Shown: one piece after another, positions 7,791-16,192 of the stretch
Layout of the letters: each line of letters starts with the position of its first letter
Numbering within the stretch: the stretch's first letter is position 1
Source: Rhodospirillales bacterium
GTDB taxonomy: Bacteria; Pseudomonadota; Alphaproteobacteria; Rhodospirillales; UBA2165
Length of the DNA stretch: 39,710 nucleotides
Direction of reading: 5' to 3'
Assembly: GCA_016777585.1 (NCBI GenBank)
Contig: JADHRD010000010.1
Span: forward strand, 1-39,710
Translations under genes and position numbers: made by a program
Notes under the pieces: model-generated
Told to the model about the DNA's origin: nothing
Seen by the model: the letters and a program-made list of their open reading frames with translations, nothing else
Databases searched by the model: none

Positions 7791-9431
7791 ATGTCCGACG
7801 AAAGCCAAAAAGACCCAGTGACCAAAGGCAGCGATGACAATAATCTTAACATTACATCTCAAGAATCAATAGCTAAAACTGTTGACGAAAACCAATCCGA
7901 AACAAATCTCAATCAAGAAAGTAACGAAGAGCCAGCTCCGATTGATGATATGGGATTGGATAAAGAAGATGAACAGAATTTATCCACAAAAAATCTCGAT
8001 TTAGAAAATAAAGACCCACCGCTCCCTATTGATTTGGAAACACAGACAGAAGAGTATTCTAACTCAAATAATAGCGCCATTACTGATGAGCAAAATCAAG
8101 ATATCCCACCAGAGAATGAGGATAGTCAAATAGATTTTGATGAAGACTTTGATAAATTAAATCTCCAAGATATTGATTTTCCAGATGATAATTTCCAAGT
8201 TGATGATGAAGGCCAGAGTAAGAGTAAGAGTAAAAAGAAATGGTTGATACTAACAATATTTAGTATTGCGGTTATATTCGTTGCGAGCGCTGCTTTTTTT
8301 ATTTTTAAACCTAAAAGTTCCAATAATAAGACCGAGCAAATTGGCTCCAATGCCATTTTAAGTTTTGAAATACCGAATTCAAAAATAAAATCTAACACGA
8401 AAATCTCTAAACTATCTGTTGGGAAATCAAAAAAAATAAACAATAAAGATGTTAAAACAACAAAAACTCTTTCTGGGAAAAAATCACGAAAATCCAAGTT
8501 ATCAAAAAAAATAAGAAATGCTCCTCTGCGAACAAAGAAAGGAGATTTGATTGTACCTTCTGTTACCACTGCTGCATTTAAAGGTATACCGATGATGAAA
8601 AATCCCAAACCCTTGGTAGGTCCAAATAAGAAACTGAGCGAAACCGTGGGCGGCGGCGTCATTCCAAAGATCTCCGATGATGGCACCCAGCCTTGGAAAT
8701 TTTATGCCAAACCCTTCACTGGAGAAGTAACATTGCCCCGCATAGCAATTATAATAAAGGGCTTGGGATTCAGTAAGGCCGCAACAATCGCCGCGATTAA
8801 TCATACTCCAAGCTCTGTGACTTTAGCTTTTGATCCATATGCAAAGGGCGTGGGTAACTGGGTGGGACTAGCAAGGTCAGCGGGACATGAAACACTCATT
8901 TCTCTTCCTATGGAGCCATTAGATTTCCCAGCTTCTGATCCAGGCCCGTTTGCTTTGCAAACAAATTTATCGTCCTCTGAGAATATAAACCGGCTTCATT
9001 TTCTACTTTCTGTATCAATGGGTAACGTTGGACTTTTGAAAATGATGGGCTCAAACTTTGTAGCGTCTGAGCAGGCTTTGATGCCAATACTCAAAGAAAT
9101 AAAGAACAGAGGCCTTATAATGATTGATGATGGCTCCACAAAAAATAGTCAAATAATCCGAATTGGTTCAAATATTGAATTACCTCAAGCGAGAGGAGAT
9201 ATTTTTATAGACGCAGACCCCTCCCGCGGAGGCGTAGCCAATGGATTGGTAGAACTAGAAAAAATCGCGAGAAAAAATAAACGTGCTGTTGGGATAGCCC
9301 GTTCTTTACCAAACACAATTTCTCTAATAATGGCTTGGACAAAGACATTAGGTAGGAAGAAAATAGCACTAGCGCCTGTGTCAGCAGTGGTCAAAATTGA
9401 ACGTAAAGCCAAAGCTACACCAAAGAAATGA
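7791..9431 (+). CDS. Divergent polysaccharide deacetylase family protein
   Basis: The 546-aa protein has an acidic, Asn/Gln-rich N-terminal cytoplasmic tail (1-145), one membrane segment (WLILTIFSIAVIFVASAAFFIF, about 150-172), a Lys/Ser-rich linker, and a C-terminal divergent polysaccharide deacetylase domain (about 312-535) with PRIAIIIKGLGFS, GHETLISLPMEPLDFP and DPGPFAL. Many relatives have a metal-binding Asp pair at VIDDLG. This one reads IIKGLG; a G-G at this place is what I recall for alphaproteobacterial members, so loss of the Asp pair is probably lineage-wide and metal-dependent catalysis is doubtful. It lies after envC and ctpA, suggesting an envelope role. GGAAGAGAGAG precedes the ATG. 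It overlaps rppH by 4 bp (ATGA). Confidence 0.85.
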   Translation: MSDESQKDPVTKGSDDNNLNITSQESIAKTVDENQSETNLNQESNEEPAPIDDMGLDKEDEQNLSTKNLDLENKDPPLPIDLETQTEEYSNSNNSAITDEQNQDIPPENEDSQIDFDEDFDKLNLQDIDFPDDNFQVDDEGQSKSKSKKKWLILTIFSIAVIFVASAAFFIFKPKSSNNKTEQIGSNAILSFEIPNSKIKSNTKISKLSVGKSKKINNKDVKTTKTLSGKKSRKSKLSKKIRNAPLRTKKGDLIVPSVTTAAFKGIPMMKNPKPLVGPNKKLSETVGGGVIPKISDDGTQPWKFYAKPFTGEVTLPRIAIIIKGLGFSKAATIAAINHTPSSVTLAFDPYAKGVGNWVGLARSAGHETLISLPMEPLDFPASDPGPFALQTNLSSSENINRLHFLLSVSMGNVGLLKMMGSNFVASEQALMPILKEIKNRGLIMIDDGSTKNSQIIRIGSNIELPQARGDIFIDADPSRGGVANGLVELEKIARKNKRAVGIARSLPNTISLIMAWTKTLGRKKIALAPVSAVVKIERKAKATPKK

Positions 9432-9931
9432 TAGATTCATATGCTAAGAACTTGCCCTATCGCCCTTGTGCCGGCATTACGTTATTTAATCGAGAGGGAA
9501 AAGTGTTCGTTGGTAGGCGAATTGATGGACACAAGGATATATGGCAACTTCCTCAGGGGGGTATTGAACAAAATGAAGAACCAAAAGAAGCAGCTATCCG
9601 AGAACTAAAAGAAGAAATTGGAACCTCAAATATTACAATAATTGGCGAAATAACTGAATGGCTTTATTACGATATACCAAAAAACTTAATCGATAAAATA
9701 TGGGATGGAAAATACCGAGGCCAAAAACAGAAATGGTTTGCAGGCAGATTCCTAGGTGATGATGCGGAAATAAACCCAATTAAAGTAGAAAATCCGGAAT
9801 TTGACATTTGGAAATGGGTCAGTCTTTGCGATATTACCAAGAATATAGTTCCATTTAAGCAAGATGTGTATAAAAAAATAATATTCGAGTTCAGTACGTT
9901 TGCAAAAAAAGTAAGCGGAAGTCGAAATTAA
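9428..9931 (+). CDS. rppH: RNA pyrophosphohydrolase (Nudix)
   Basis: It removes pyrophosphate from 5'-triphosphorylated RNA, which starts 5'-end-dependent mRNA decay, and belongs to the RppH/IalA group. The Nudix box GGIEQNEEPKEAAIRELKEEIGT (residues 44-66) fits GX5EX7REUXEEXG fully. Other family signs are NLPYRPCAGITLFN at the N-terminus, RRIDGHKDIWQLPQGG, and GQKQKWFAGRF. Length (167 aa) is normal. Its start overlaps the deacetylase stop (ATGA), so it is the last gene of the gpmI operon. No clear terminator follows. Confidence 0.94.
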   Translation: MIDSYAKNLPYRPCAGITLFNREGKVFVGRRIDGHKDIWQLPQGGIEQNEEPKEAAIRELKEEIGTSNITIIGEITEWLYYDIPKNLIDKIWDGKYRGQKQKWFAGRFLGDDAEINPIKVENPEFDIWKWVSLCDITKNIVPFKQDVYKKIIFEFSTFAKKVSGSRN

Positions 9932-10239
9932 GATTGTAAATGGCCAAAAAAAATCCACACGTAAAATAATCAGAACTCATTCTGCAAAATTCTATAATTA
10001 GGGCTGTAGGAAGCCGAAATAAAGGTCTTTAATTTTTAAATATAATACAGCGAATTTTGAATAAACGACTGTAACAGTTTGACAAAAATTTCTTTTCTAA
10101 TTATCTCTTTAAGCTGTTTAATTAATGGAAAATTGGTTCTTAGCTTACAATTAGAAAAAATTAAAAAAATAGTTAAAAGTAGCTCTTTAGCGGAGACTAA
10201 AGTTAAACTTAGTGCCAAAATGAAACTGGGAGTACATTA
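9932..10239. other. 308-bp AT-rich intergenic region upstream of korA
   Basis: This is the gap between rppH and korA on the same strand. It is AT-rich. A 60-codon minus-strand ORF in the track (10036-10218) shows no recognisable protein character and is not called. The only structured elements I see are a weak 4-bp hairpin near 10002 (GGCT...AGCC) and the 6-bp inverted repeat at 10185-10202, listed separately. It should contain the korAB promoter, but I cannot point to a convincing -35/-10 pair. Confidence 0.5.
10185..10202 (+). promoter_or_regulatory. Inverted repeat upstream of korA, possible operator or leader hairpin
   Basis: CTTTAG-CGGAGA-CTAAAG forms a perfect 6-bp inverted repeat with a 6-nt centre, ending 37 nt before the korA ATG. 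It could be a protein-binding operator or a small hairpin in the leader. No regulator can be named from the sequence. Chance occurrence is possible in AT-rich DNA. Confidence 0.3.
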
Positions 10240-12120
10240 ATGATGGATGGATCGGCACCTCTAACGGTAGAGAATTCAATTCGCGAAGAAGTTGACGACG
10301 TTGTAGTCCGTTTCGCGGGGGACTCTGGCGACGGCATACAGATTACCGGAGGTCAATTTACTCTAACTACAGCATTAGCCGGAAATGATCTATCAACTTT
10401 TCCTGATTTTCCGGCAGAGATAAGGGCGCCTCAAGGCACAACCTTTGGAGTTTCCGCCTTCCAAATCCATTTTGGTTCGAGAGAAATACGAACAGCGGGT
10501 GATGCGCCGGATGTGTTGGTTGCTCTTAACCCAGCAGCATTGCAAGTGAACGTATCTGATTTAAATAAGGGTGGATTAATTATTGTCGACGAAGGAGCTT
10601 TTACTGATAGAAATTTAAAGAAAGCTGGTTATACCACCAACCCACTTGAAGACAACGCTTTGGATGGATTTAGATTAATCGCTGTAGATATAACAAAAAA
10701 TACTTTGGAAGCAGTAAAGGAATTTGGGCTATCCCAAAAAGAGGCTGTTCGTTGCAAAAATATGTATTCTTTGGGACTGGTTTACTGGCTATATGGACGC
10801 GACCGAGAACCTACCATTAGCTGGCTTAATGCTAAATTTGGAAAACGTCTCGAAATCGCAAATTCAAACATCGCAGCCGTAAACGCGGGGCATGCTTTGG
10901 GCGAAACTATAGAAGCTTCCGGTGAGACTACATCATACACAATAGCCCCAGCAGAGATAAAGCCTGGTTTATACAGAACTATTACTGGAATTGAAGCTAT
11001 ATCATACGGACTAGTTGCGGGTGCAAATAAAGCACACCTTAAAATGACTTTTGCTGGTTATCCAATAACGCCAGCGTCGGCAATATTGCATACATTATCA
11101 AAACTTAAACAATTTGATATTATTACATTTCAGGCCGAAGATGAAATTGCTGCCGTGTGTGCGGCACTGGGTGGCTCTTATGCGGGAACAATTGGTGTAA
11201 CAGCCAGCTCTGGTCCCGGCATTGCTCTTAAAACGGAAGCGATAGGCCTAGCTATATCAGTAGAATTACCACTGGTGATTATCAATGTTCAACGAGCAGG
11301 ACCATCTACAGGAATGCCAACGAAAACAGAGCAATCGGATCTGAATCAAGCAGTCTTTGGTCGTAACGCTGATAGTCCACTTGTTGTCATTTCAGCAAGC
11401 ACACCATCGGATAATTTTGAAGTAGCGATAGAGTCAATTAGATTAGCGACAAAATACATGACACCGGTAATGTTATTGACCGATGGTTACCTTGCCAATG
11501 CCTCAGAGCCATGGAAAATTCCTAATGTTGACGAAATTGCCGAATTTCCAGTCAAATTCTTGAATAACTCTGATAATTTTAGTCCTACCACGCGAGATCC
11601 AAAAACATTAGCACGTAACTGGCCTATCCCAGGAACGCCCAACCTTGAACATCGAATTGGCGGAATCGAAAAATCATATGATACAGGAAATATTTCTTAT
11701 GATTCAAGCAATCACCAGAAAATGACAGATGTTCGAAAAAATAAGATTGATGGAATTGCCAATGATATTCCACTGCAAGAAATTACTCGCGGCGACAAAA
11801 AGGGAGACATTGCCGTGGTTGGCTGGGGATCAACATTTGGTCCCATTACAAGAGCCGTTCAAAAAGTTAGAAGTAATGGGCATAATGTATCCCACATCCA
11901 CATTAGACATATATGGCCACTCCCAAGAAATCTTGAGACTGTATTAAATGAATTTAAGGTGATAATAGTAGTCGAAATGAATACTGGCCAACTAATTACA
12001 TTACTTCGTAGCCAATTTCTAATTGATGCAAAAGGGTTGAACAAAGTTTCTGGACAACCTTTTAAAGTCTCAGAAATTGAAGCGGATATACTCAAAGCAG
12101 TTAAGGGACTAATTCCATGA
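10240..12120 (+). CDS. korA: 2-oxoglutarate:ferredoxin oxidoreductase subunit alpha (gamma-alpha fusion)
   Basis: With KorB this enzyme oxidatively decarboxylates 2-oxoglutarate to succinyl-CoA and reduces ferredoxin. The 626-aa subunit carries an N-terminal gamma domain (VRFAGDSGDGIQITGGQFT, about 23-205) fused to the alpha domain. It shows YPITPAS (about 273), the binding region GPGIALKTEAIGLAISVELPLVIINVQRAGPSTGMPTKTEQSDL, and GRNADSP, as in the two-subunit KorAB type of Hydrogenobacter and Mycobacterium. No ferredoxin domain is fused. GGGAG lies 8 nt upstream of the ATG; ATGATG gives two adjacent possible starts. The stop overlaps korB by 4 bp. The 2-oxoglutarate preference is inferred from the family; other 2-oxoacids are possible. 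Confidence 0.9.
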   Translation: MMDGSAPLTVENSIREEVDDVVVRFAGDSGDGIQITGGQFTLTTALAGNDLSTFPDFPAEIRAPQGTTFGVSAFQIHFGSREIRTAGDAPDVLVALNPAALQVNVSDLNKGGLIIVDEGAFTDRNLKKAGYTTNPLEDNALDGFRLIAVDITKNTLEAVKEFGLSQKEAVRCKNMYSLGLVYWLYGRDREPTISWLNAKFGKRLEIANSNIAAVNAGHALGETIEASGETTSYTIAPAEIKPGLYRTITGIEAISYGLVAGANKAHLKMTFAGYPITPASAILHTLSKLKQFDIITFQAEDEIAAVCAALGGSYAGTIGVTASSGPGIALKTEAIGLAISVELPLVIINVQRAGPSTGMPTKTEQSDLNQAVFGRNADSPLVVISASTPSDNFEVAIESIRLATKYMTPVMLLTDGYLANASEPWKIPNVDEIAEFPVKFLNNSDNFSPTTRDPKTLARNWPIPGTPNLEHRIGGIEKSYDTGNISYDSSNHQKMTDVRKNKIDGIANDIPLQEITRGDKKGDIAVVGWGSTFGPITRAVQKVRSNGHNVSHIHIRHIWPLPRNLETVLNEFKVIIVVEMNTGQLITLLRSQFLIDAKGLNKVSGQPFKVSEIEADILKAVKGLIP

Positions 12121-13142
12121 ACATAGCTACACCTCCTGAAAAACTCTCTGTTAAAGATTACGCCTCAGATCAAGAAGTACGATGGTGTCCAGGATGCGGA
12201 GATTATGCAATCGTTCGAGCAATGCAAAAAACAATGGCTGACATTCAGGCCCCACCTGAAAAAACAGTATTTATATCAGGAATAGGTTGTGCAGCTCGAT
12301 TCCCTTATTATATGGCAACGTTTGGATTTCATACCATTCACGGTCGTGCTGCATCTGTTGCGACAGGGACTAAATTAGCCAACCCGGACCTTGATATCTG
12401 GGTCATCTCAGGTGACGGTGACTCTCTATCAATCGGTGGCAATCATTTAATGCATGTTCTTAGGCGGAATGTGAATTTACAATATATACTTTTTAATAAT
12501 GAAATTTATGGCTTAACAAAGGGCCAATACTCTCCCACATCAAAGGTTGGGACCAAATCACCATCGACGCCTTTGGGATCGTTAGATAAGCCGGTATCGG
12601 CTGCTCTATACGCGTTAGGGTGTGGTGCAAGATTTGTTGCGCGAGGTATTGATGCCCAAGCAAAGCATCTCCCTGAGGTTTTTAAACGTGCTCATGAACA
12701 TAAGGGTGCTTCTTTTGTCGAAGTTTTCCAAAATTGCATTGTCTACAATGATGGTGTTTATGATCATTTTACAGCAAAGAACGTAGCAGCTGATAAACAA
12801 ATTCAGGTTCAACATGGGCTACCGCTGATCTTTGGCTCAGATGCGAACAAAGGGCTTCGTCTCAAACCTGGTAAAATCGAGTTAGACGTTGTTACTATTA
12901 ATGAAGATGGTGTTACAGAAGCCGACATTCTAGTTCACGATGAAACTAACAAAGTTCTGGCTACACTTTTAGCCCAGATGGAAGCTCCAAATTTTCCAGT
13001 TGCCATAGGTGTCTTATTTTGTGATCCAGCGGAGACCTATGAAACCGCTGTAAATGATCAATTAGAGTCTCAAAAGCGTCAAAATCAAAACCCTTCTGTT
13101 AATGAACTAATAAGAAGTGGCGCCACTTGGACCGTTGACTAA
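12117..13142 (+). CDS. korB: 2-oxoglutarate:ferredoxin oxidoreductase subunit beta
   Basis: This is the thiamine-diphosphate-binding beta subunit that also holds the single 4Fe-4S cluster. Four candidate cluster cysteines are present: C24 and C27 in WCPGCGDY, C58 in GIGCAARF, and C207 in FQNCIVYND, the arrangement known for two-subunit 2-oxoacid:ferredoxin oxidoreductases. The ThDP-binding signature is GDGDSLSIGGNHLMHVLRRN followed by LFNNEIYGLTKGQYSPTS. Length (341 aa) is typical. It begins inside the korA stop (ATGA), so the subunits are translationally coupled. The ferredoxin partner is not encoded next to it. Confidence 0.92.
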   Translation: MNIATPPEKLSVKDYASDQEVRWCPGCGDYAIVRAMQKTMADIQAPPEKTVFISGIGCAARFPYYMATFGFHTIHGRAASVATGTKLANPDLDIWVISGDGDSLSIGGNHLMHVLRRNVNLQYILFNNEIYGLTKGQYSPTSKVGTKSPSTPLGSLDKPVSAALYALGCGARFVARGIDAQAKHLPEVFKRAHEHKGASFVEVFQNCIVYNDGVYDHFTAKNVAADKQIQVQHGLPLIFGSDANKGLRLKPGKIELDVVTINEDGVTEADILVHDETNKVLATLLAQMEAPNFPVAIGVLFCDPAETYETAVNDQLESQKRQNQNPSVNELIRSGATWTVD

Positions 13143-13171
13143 TCTATACGTAATTTTGACAGGGATATAGA

Positions 13172-14008
13172 TTGTCTCATAAAAAGACAAAATTACAGAA
13201 TATAAAGAATGCAAAAATAATTCTACAGCTAGCCTTACTGTTATTATATGTATTTATAAGCGATGGTAATACAAGAGCAGTTGGCCAAAGTTATAAAGAT
13301 TGCAAAACTTGTCCAGAAATGGTTGTTGTTCCGAGTGGTTCTTATACATCATATTCCCGAAAAAATATTAGTAGCACTTCACTTCAACAAAAAATTATTT
13401 TCCAAAATTCTTTCTCTCTTAGCAAATTTGAAATTACCTTTAATGAATGGGATGAGTGCGTTAAAAATCGACAGTGCTCACAAATACCAGATGATCATAA
13501 ATGGGGCAGAGGAATGCGTCCGGTAATAAATGTTAAATATTCTGATATAATCCAATACTTGGGTTGGCTATCAAAATTAACTGGTTATACGTATCGCCTG
13601 CCATCTGAGTCAGAATGGGAATATGCAGCAATGGCTGATAATAGAAACATATACTCCCAGGAAACCAGATTCAAAAAAGGACTTGGAAATTGCCGGGATT
13701 GCGAGACAAAATGGAGTGGAATTAAATCAGCACCTGTTGGCCAATTCCCTCCCAACTCCTTCGGACTCCATGATATGCTAGGTAATGTATTTGAATATGT
13801 TCAAGATTGTTGGACCAAAAACCGTACCCCCCCTCCCGCTAATGGATTACCACTCGTTTGGGAAAACTGTCCAAGCAAAGTAATTAAAGGTGGTGCTTGG
13901 TACTATTTATCTAAGGCCGCTCACCCGAGATTCAGGGCACGTAATAATATTAATTTTGCGAGTTATATCTTAGGCTTCAGAGCCCTTGGGGAGATGAAAC
14001 AAAAGTAA
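13172..14008 (+). CDS. SUMF1/FGE-fold protein, exported, lacking catalytic cysteines
   Basis: The 278-aa protein starts at TTG (13172), with AGGGA 6-7 nt upstream supporting that start. Residues about 14-36 form a signal peptide or anchor (IILQLALLLLYVFISDGNTRAVG). The rest matches the formylglycine-generating enzyme-like sulfatase-modifying fold: MVVVPSGSY, FEITFNEWDECV, YRLPSESEWEYAA, GLHDMLGNVFEYVQDCW, KGGAWYYL and RFRARN...LGFRAL. True FGEs need a Cys pair in the segment before the final GFR; here that segment (AAHPRFRARNNINFASYILGFR) has no Cys, so formylglycine synthesis is unlikely. Other Cys pairs (CKTC, CRDC) may form disulfides or bind metal. It follows korAB by 29 bp and may be co-transcribed. 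Function unknown. Confidence 0.85.
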   Translation: MSHKKTKLQNIKNAKIILQLALLLLYVFISDGNTRAVGQSYKDCKTCPEMVVVPSGSYTSYSRKNISSTSLQQKIIFQNSFSLSKFEITFNEWDECVKNRQCSQIPDDHKWGRGMRPVINVKYSDIIQYLGWLSKLTGYTYRLPSESEWEYAAMADNRNIYSQETRFKKGLGNCRDCETKWSGIKSAPVGQFPPNSFGLHDMLGNVFEYVQDCWTKNRTPPPANGLPLVWENCPSKVIKGGAWYYLSKAAHPRFRARNNINFASYILGFRALGEMKQK

Positions 14009-14028
14009 ATAAGTTGACTGAAATACCC

Positions 14029-14052
14029 GGCTAATTAATAGTATTAGCCTTT
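14029..14052 (+). terminator. Possible weak terminator after the SUMF1-like gene
   Basis: GGCTAAT-TAATAGT-ATTAGCC is a perfect 7-bp stem with a 7-nt loop, 20 bp after the stop codon, followed by TTTGTG. The stem has few GC pairs and the T-run is short, so termination would be weak. It may act in both directions between the convergent SUMF1-like and metW genes. Confidence 0.35.
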
Positions 14053-14110
14053 GTGCAATGATATTGGATTACCTTCACCAACGCTTTTAGGAGTATAGTT
14101 GAGATCACAG

Positions 14111-14130
14111 TTAGTAATTAAAATTACTAA
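14111..14130. repeat. Perfect AT-rich inverted repeat
   Basis: TTAGTAATT-AA-AATTACTAA has 9-bp arms and a 2-nt centre, in the gap between the convergent SUMF1-like and metW genes. It has no GC pairs beyond one G-C per arm and no flanking T-run, so it is a poor terminator. It could extrude a cruciform or be a protein-binding site. Chance is also possible. Confidence 0.4.
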
Positions 14131-14174
14131 ATCAGCGTAATAAAATAACAATACCAAAGACATGATTTAGTTGT

Positions 14175-14801
14175 CTAATGTCTCGTAAGAAGGAATATTG
14201 CTTGCTCACCTCTTAGATTAGCAAATCTAAGCCCCTTCCCACCTATTTTTCGTTCAAACCCGCGGCGATTTAAGGCAATGCCACTTTCAATATTAATATT
14301 GAGTTTAACACAAAGAGCAACAAAATCCTTTATGGTACAAAAATGTATATTGGGCGTATCATACCAATTATATGATAAAATATCTGTCTGGGGCATCCTA
14401 CCATGCACCATGAGCGCTAGACGTACCCGCCAGTGACCAAAATTTGGGAACGATACAATAGCATATTTTCCAATGCGAACTAAATTATCAAGCACCTTGT
14501 GTGGCTGTCTGGTTGCCTGTAATGTTTGACTAAGAACAACGTAATCAAATGCTTGATCCGGATAATTATCGAGATCTTGATCAGCATCACCTTGGATTAC
14601 CGATAAACCTGCTGCAACACAAGAATTTACTCCGGTTGAACTTAACTCTATCCCTCGCCCATCAACCTCTTTATTTTTATCCAAATAATCTAAAAGTTCG
14701 CCCTCACCGCAACCAACATCTAAAACTCGGCTATTATTAGTTACGATACCTGCGATTAGACGGAGATCCCTTCTTATGATGCCTGTTATTTTTGTAATCA
14801 T
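14175..14801 (-). CDS. metW: Methionine biosynthesis protein MetW
   Basis: This 208-aa protein has a class I SAM-methyltransferase fold: [16 protein letters not shown] (motif I, about 25-40), [30 protein letters not shown], and [20 protein letters not shown], followed by [26 protein letters not shown], which is characteristic of MetW. MetW is encoded with MetX in many proteobacteria and is thought to be needed for, or to modulate, homoserine acylation; a methyl-transfer reaction has not been clear. Its ATG overlaps the metX stop by 4 bp, so the two are translationally coupled. Confidence 0.93.
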   Translation of the reverse strand: MITKITGIIRRDLRLIAGIVTNNSRVLDVGCGEGELLDYLDKNKEVDGRGIELSSTGVNSCVAAGLSVIQGDADQDLDNYPDQAFDYVVLSQTLQATRQPHKVLDNLVRIGKYAIVSFPNFGHWRVRLALMVHGRMPQTDILSYNWYDTPNIHFCTIKDFVALCVKLNINIESGIALNRRGFERKIGGKGLRFANLRGEQAIFLLTRH

Positions 14802-15964
14802 TGTGATCCATTCAATCCATACTTCTGAGCCGCACCGTCAATAAAACCAGACAATACTTTCCAAAATTCAGGCTCTTTTAAAAGAAAAGCATCATGACCT
14901 TTATCGGAATCAATTTCAGCAAAACTAACATTAGCAGCCACTGCATTTAACGCTTTGACAATAGCCCGACTCTCAGATGTTTGATAGAGCCAATCACTAG
15001 AAAAAGAGATAACGCAGAAACGAGTATTTGTTCCTCGAAAAGCTTCAGCTAATGTGCCGTTACCATGCCTTTCAGCGAGATCAAAATAGTCCATTGCGCG
15101 TGTAATATAAAGATATGAATTTGCGTCAAATCGGTCCACGAACGTACTTCCTTGATATCGAAGATAGCTCTCAACCTGAAAATCAGCATCAAAGCCAAAA
15201 GTAATAGTATCCCTATCCTGCAATCTTCGCCCAAATTTACTTTGAAGCGCAGGTTCTGACAGATAAGTGATATGAGCTATCATCCGGGCTATCCCAAGAC
15301 CCCTCTTAGGATAGCAATCATGGTTAAAATAATTCCCACCACACCAATCTTTATCGGCCATTATTGCCTGACGTCCAACTTCGTGAAATGCAATATTTTG
15401 GGCTGAATGATGTGATGCGGTAGCAATTGGAATCGCTGCAAATACTCTATCAGGGTACGCAACAGCCCATTCTAAAACCTGCATTCCACCCATTGAGCCT
15501 CCAATAGCACAAAATAATTTATCCACTCCTAAATAATCTAATAATAAAGCCTGAGCACGAACCATGTCCGATATCGTTATTACCGGAAAATCAAGCCCCC
15601 AGGGTTGGCCAGTATCACAATTAATTTCTTTTGGTCCGATTGTTCCCATGCAACCACCGATAATGTTGGGGCAGATAACAAAAAAACGCTCCGTATCGAT
15701 TAATTTATTTGGGCCAATTACAAGATTCCACCATCCAGGCCTGCCAGAAAATGGATTTATTCCCGATACAAATTGATCTCCGCTGAGGGCATGGCAAACC
15801 AAAATAGCATTAGTTTTTTTCTTATTTAATTTACCATAAGTTTTATAGGCTACGCCAAAATTTTTTAGTTCAAATCCACAATCAAGGCGCATTGGTGTTA
15901 CATCCCCAAGAGTTACTCGAGAAATTTCTTCTTTACTATTATCAGATCCTATATTCTGTTCCAC
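14798..15964 (-). CDS. metX: Homoserine O-acyltransferase MetX
   Basis: It acylates homoserine at the first committed step of methionine synthesis. The alpha/beta hydrolase fold shows the oxyanion region [12 protein letters not shown], the nucleophile elbow GGSMGGMQ (S157), the Asp region [13 protein letters not shown], and the His in [11 protein letters not shown], completing the triad. The acyl donor (acetyl- or succinyl-CoA) cannot be read safely from sequence; MetX partnered with MetW is reported to use succinyl-CoA in some proteobacteria. The start is GTG at 15964 ([13 protein letters not shown]). I looked for a SAM-II-type riboswitch in the leader and found none. It is divergent from the aromatic amino acid operon. 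Confidence 0.94.
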   Translation of the reverse strand: MEQNIGSDNSKEEISRVTLGDVTPMRLDCGFELKNFGVAYKTYGKLNKKKTNAILVCHALSGDQFVSGINPFSGRPGWWNLVIGPNKLIDTERFFVICPNIIGGCMGTIGPKEINCDTGQPWGLDFPVITISDMVRAQALLLDYLGVDKLFCAIGGSMGGMQVLEWAVAYPDRVFAAIPIATASHHSAQNIAFHEVGRQAIMADKDWCGGNYFNHDCYPKRGLGIARMIAHITYLSEPALQSKFGRRLQDRDTITFGFDADFQVESYLRYQGSTFVDRFDANSYLYITRAMDYFDLAERHGNGTLAEAFRGTNTRFCVISFSSDWLYQTSESRAIVKALNAVAANVSFAEIDSDKGHDAFLLKEPEFWKVLSGFIDGAAQKYGLNGSQ

Positions 15965-16117
15965 TTTATACGAAATCCTAAATTATATTAATCTAATAGA
16001 ATTTGATTCTATGTTTTGCTTTCTCTCTACTTTATTTCTTATATTATAAAGACGAGGCGGGCGTATTATTTCATTCATTACCCATTTTTTTATCTTAATC
16101 TTTGATTTTAGTTTATG

Positions 16118-16130
16118 GTAATACTATTAC
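16118..16130. promoter_or_regulatory. Short palindrome in the metX/chorismate mutase divergent region
   Basis: GTAATA-C-TATTAC is a perfect 6-bp inverted repeat with a 1-nt centre, placed between two divergent amino-acid operons. Its position would suit an operator, but no known regulator motif is recognised and AT-rich palindromes arise by chance. A TATAAT for metX lies on the minus strand at about 16043-16048 without a clear -35. Confidence 0.25.
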
Positions 16131-16192
16131 TGTACCAACGAAGAAATGAATAACATTTAATTTTAACAATACAAAAAAAAAATATTAAAACA

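Noticed and set aside
8126-8686. 186-codon minus-strand ORF within the deacetylase gene
   Set aside because: It is the antisense shadow of the low-complexity Lys/Ser/Asn-rich linker, giving a Phe/Leu-rich translation with no family character.
9752-9958. 68-codon minus-strand ORF over the end of rppH
   Set aside because: It lies almost wholly inside rppH on the other strand and has no protein features.
10036-10218. 60-codon minus-strand ORF between rppH and korA
   Set aside because: No ribosome binding site or recognisable composition, and it sits in AT-rich non-coding DNA.
15965-16192. SAM-II type riboswitch upstream of metX
   Set aside because: The expected GC-rich P1 stem and pseudoknot pattern is not seen on the minus strand; only AT-rich sequence and one short GC patch are present.
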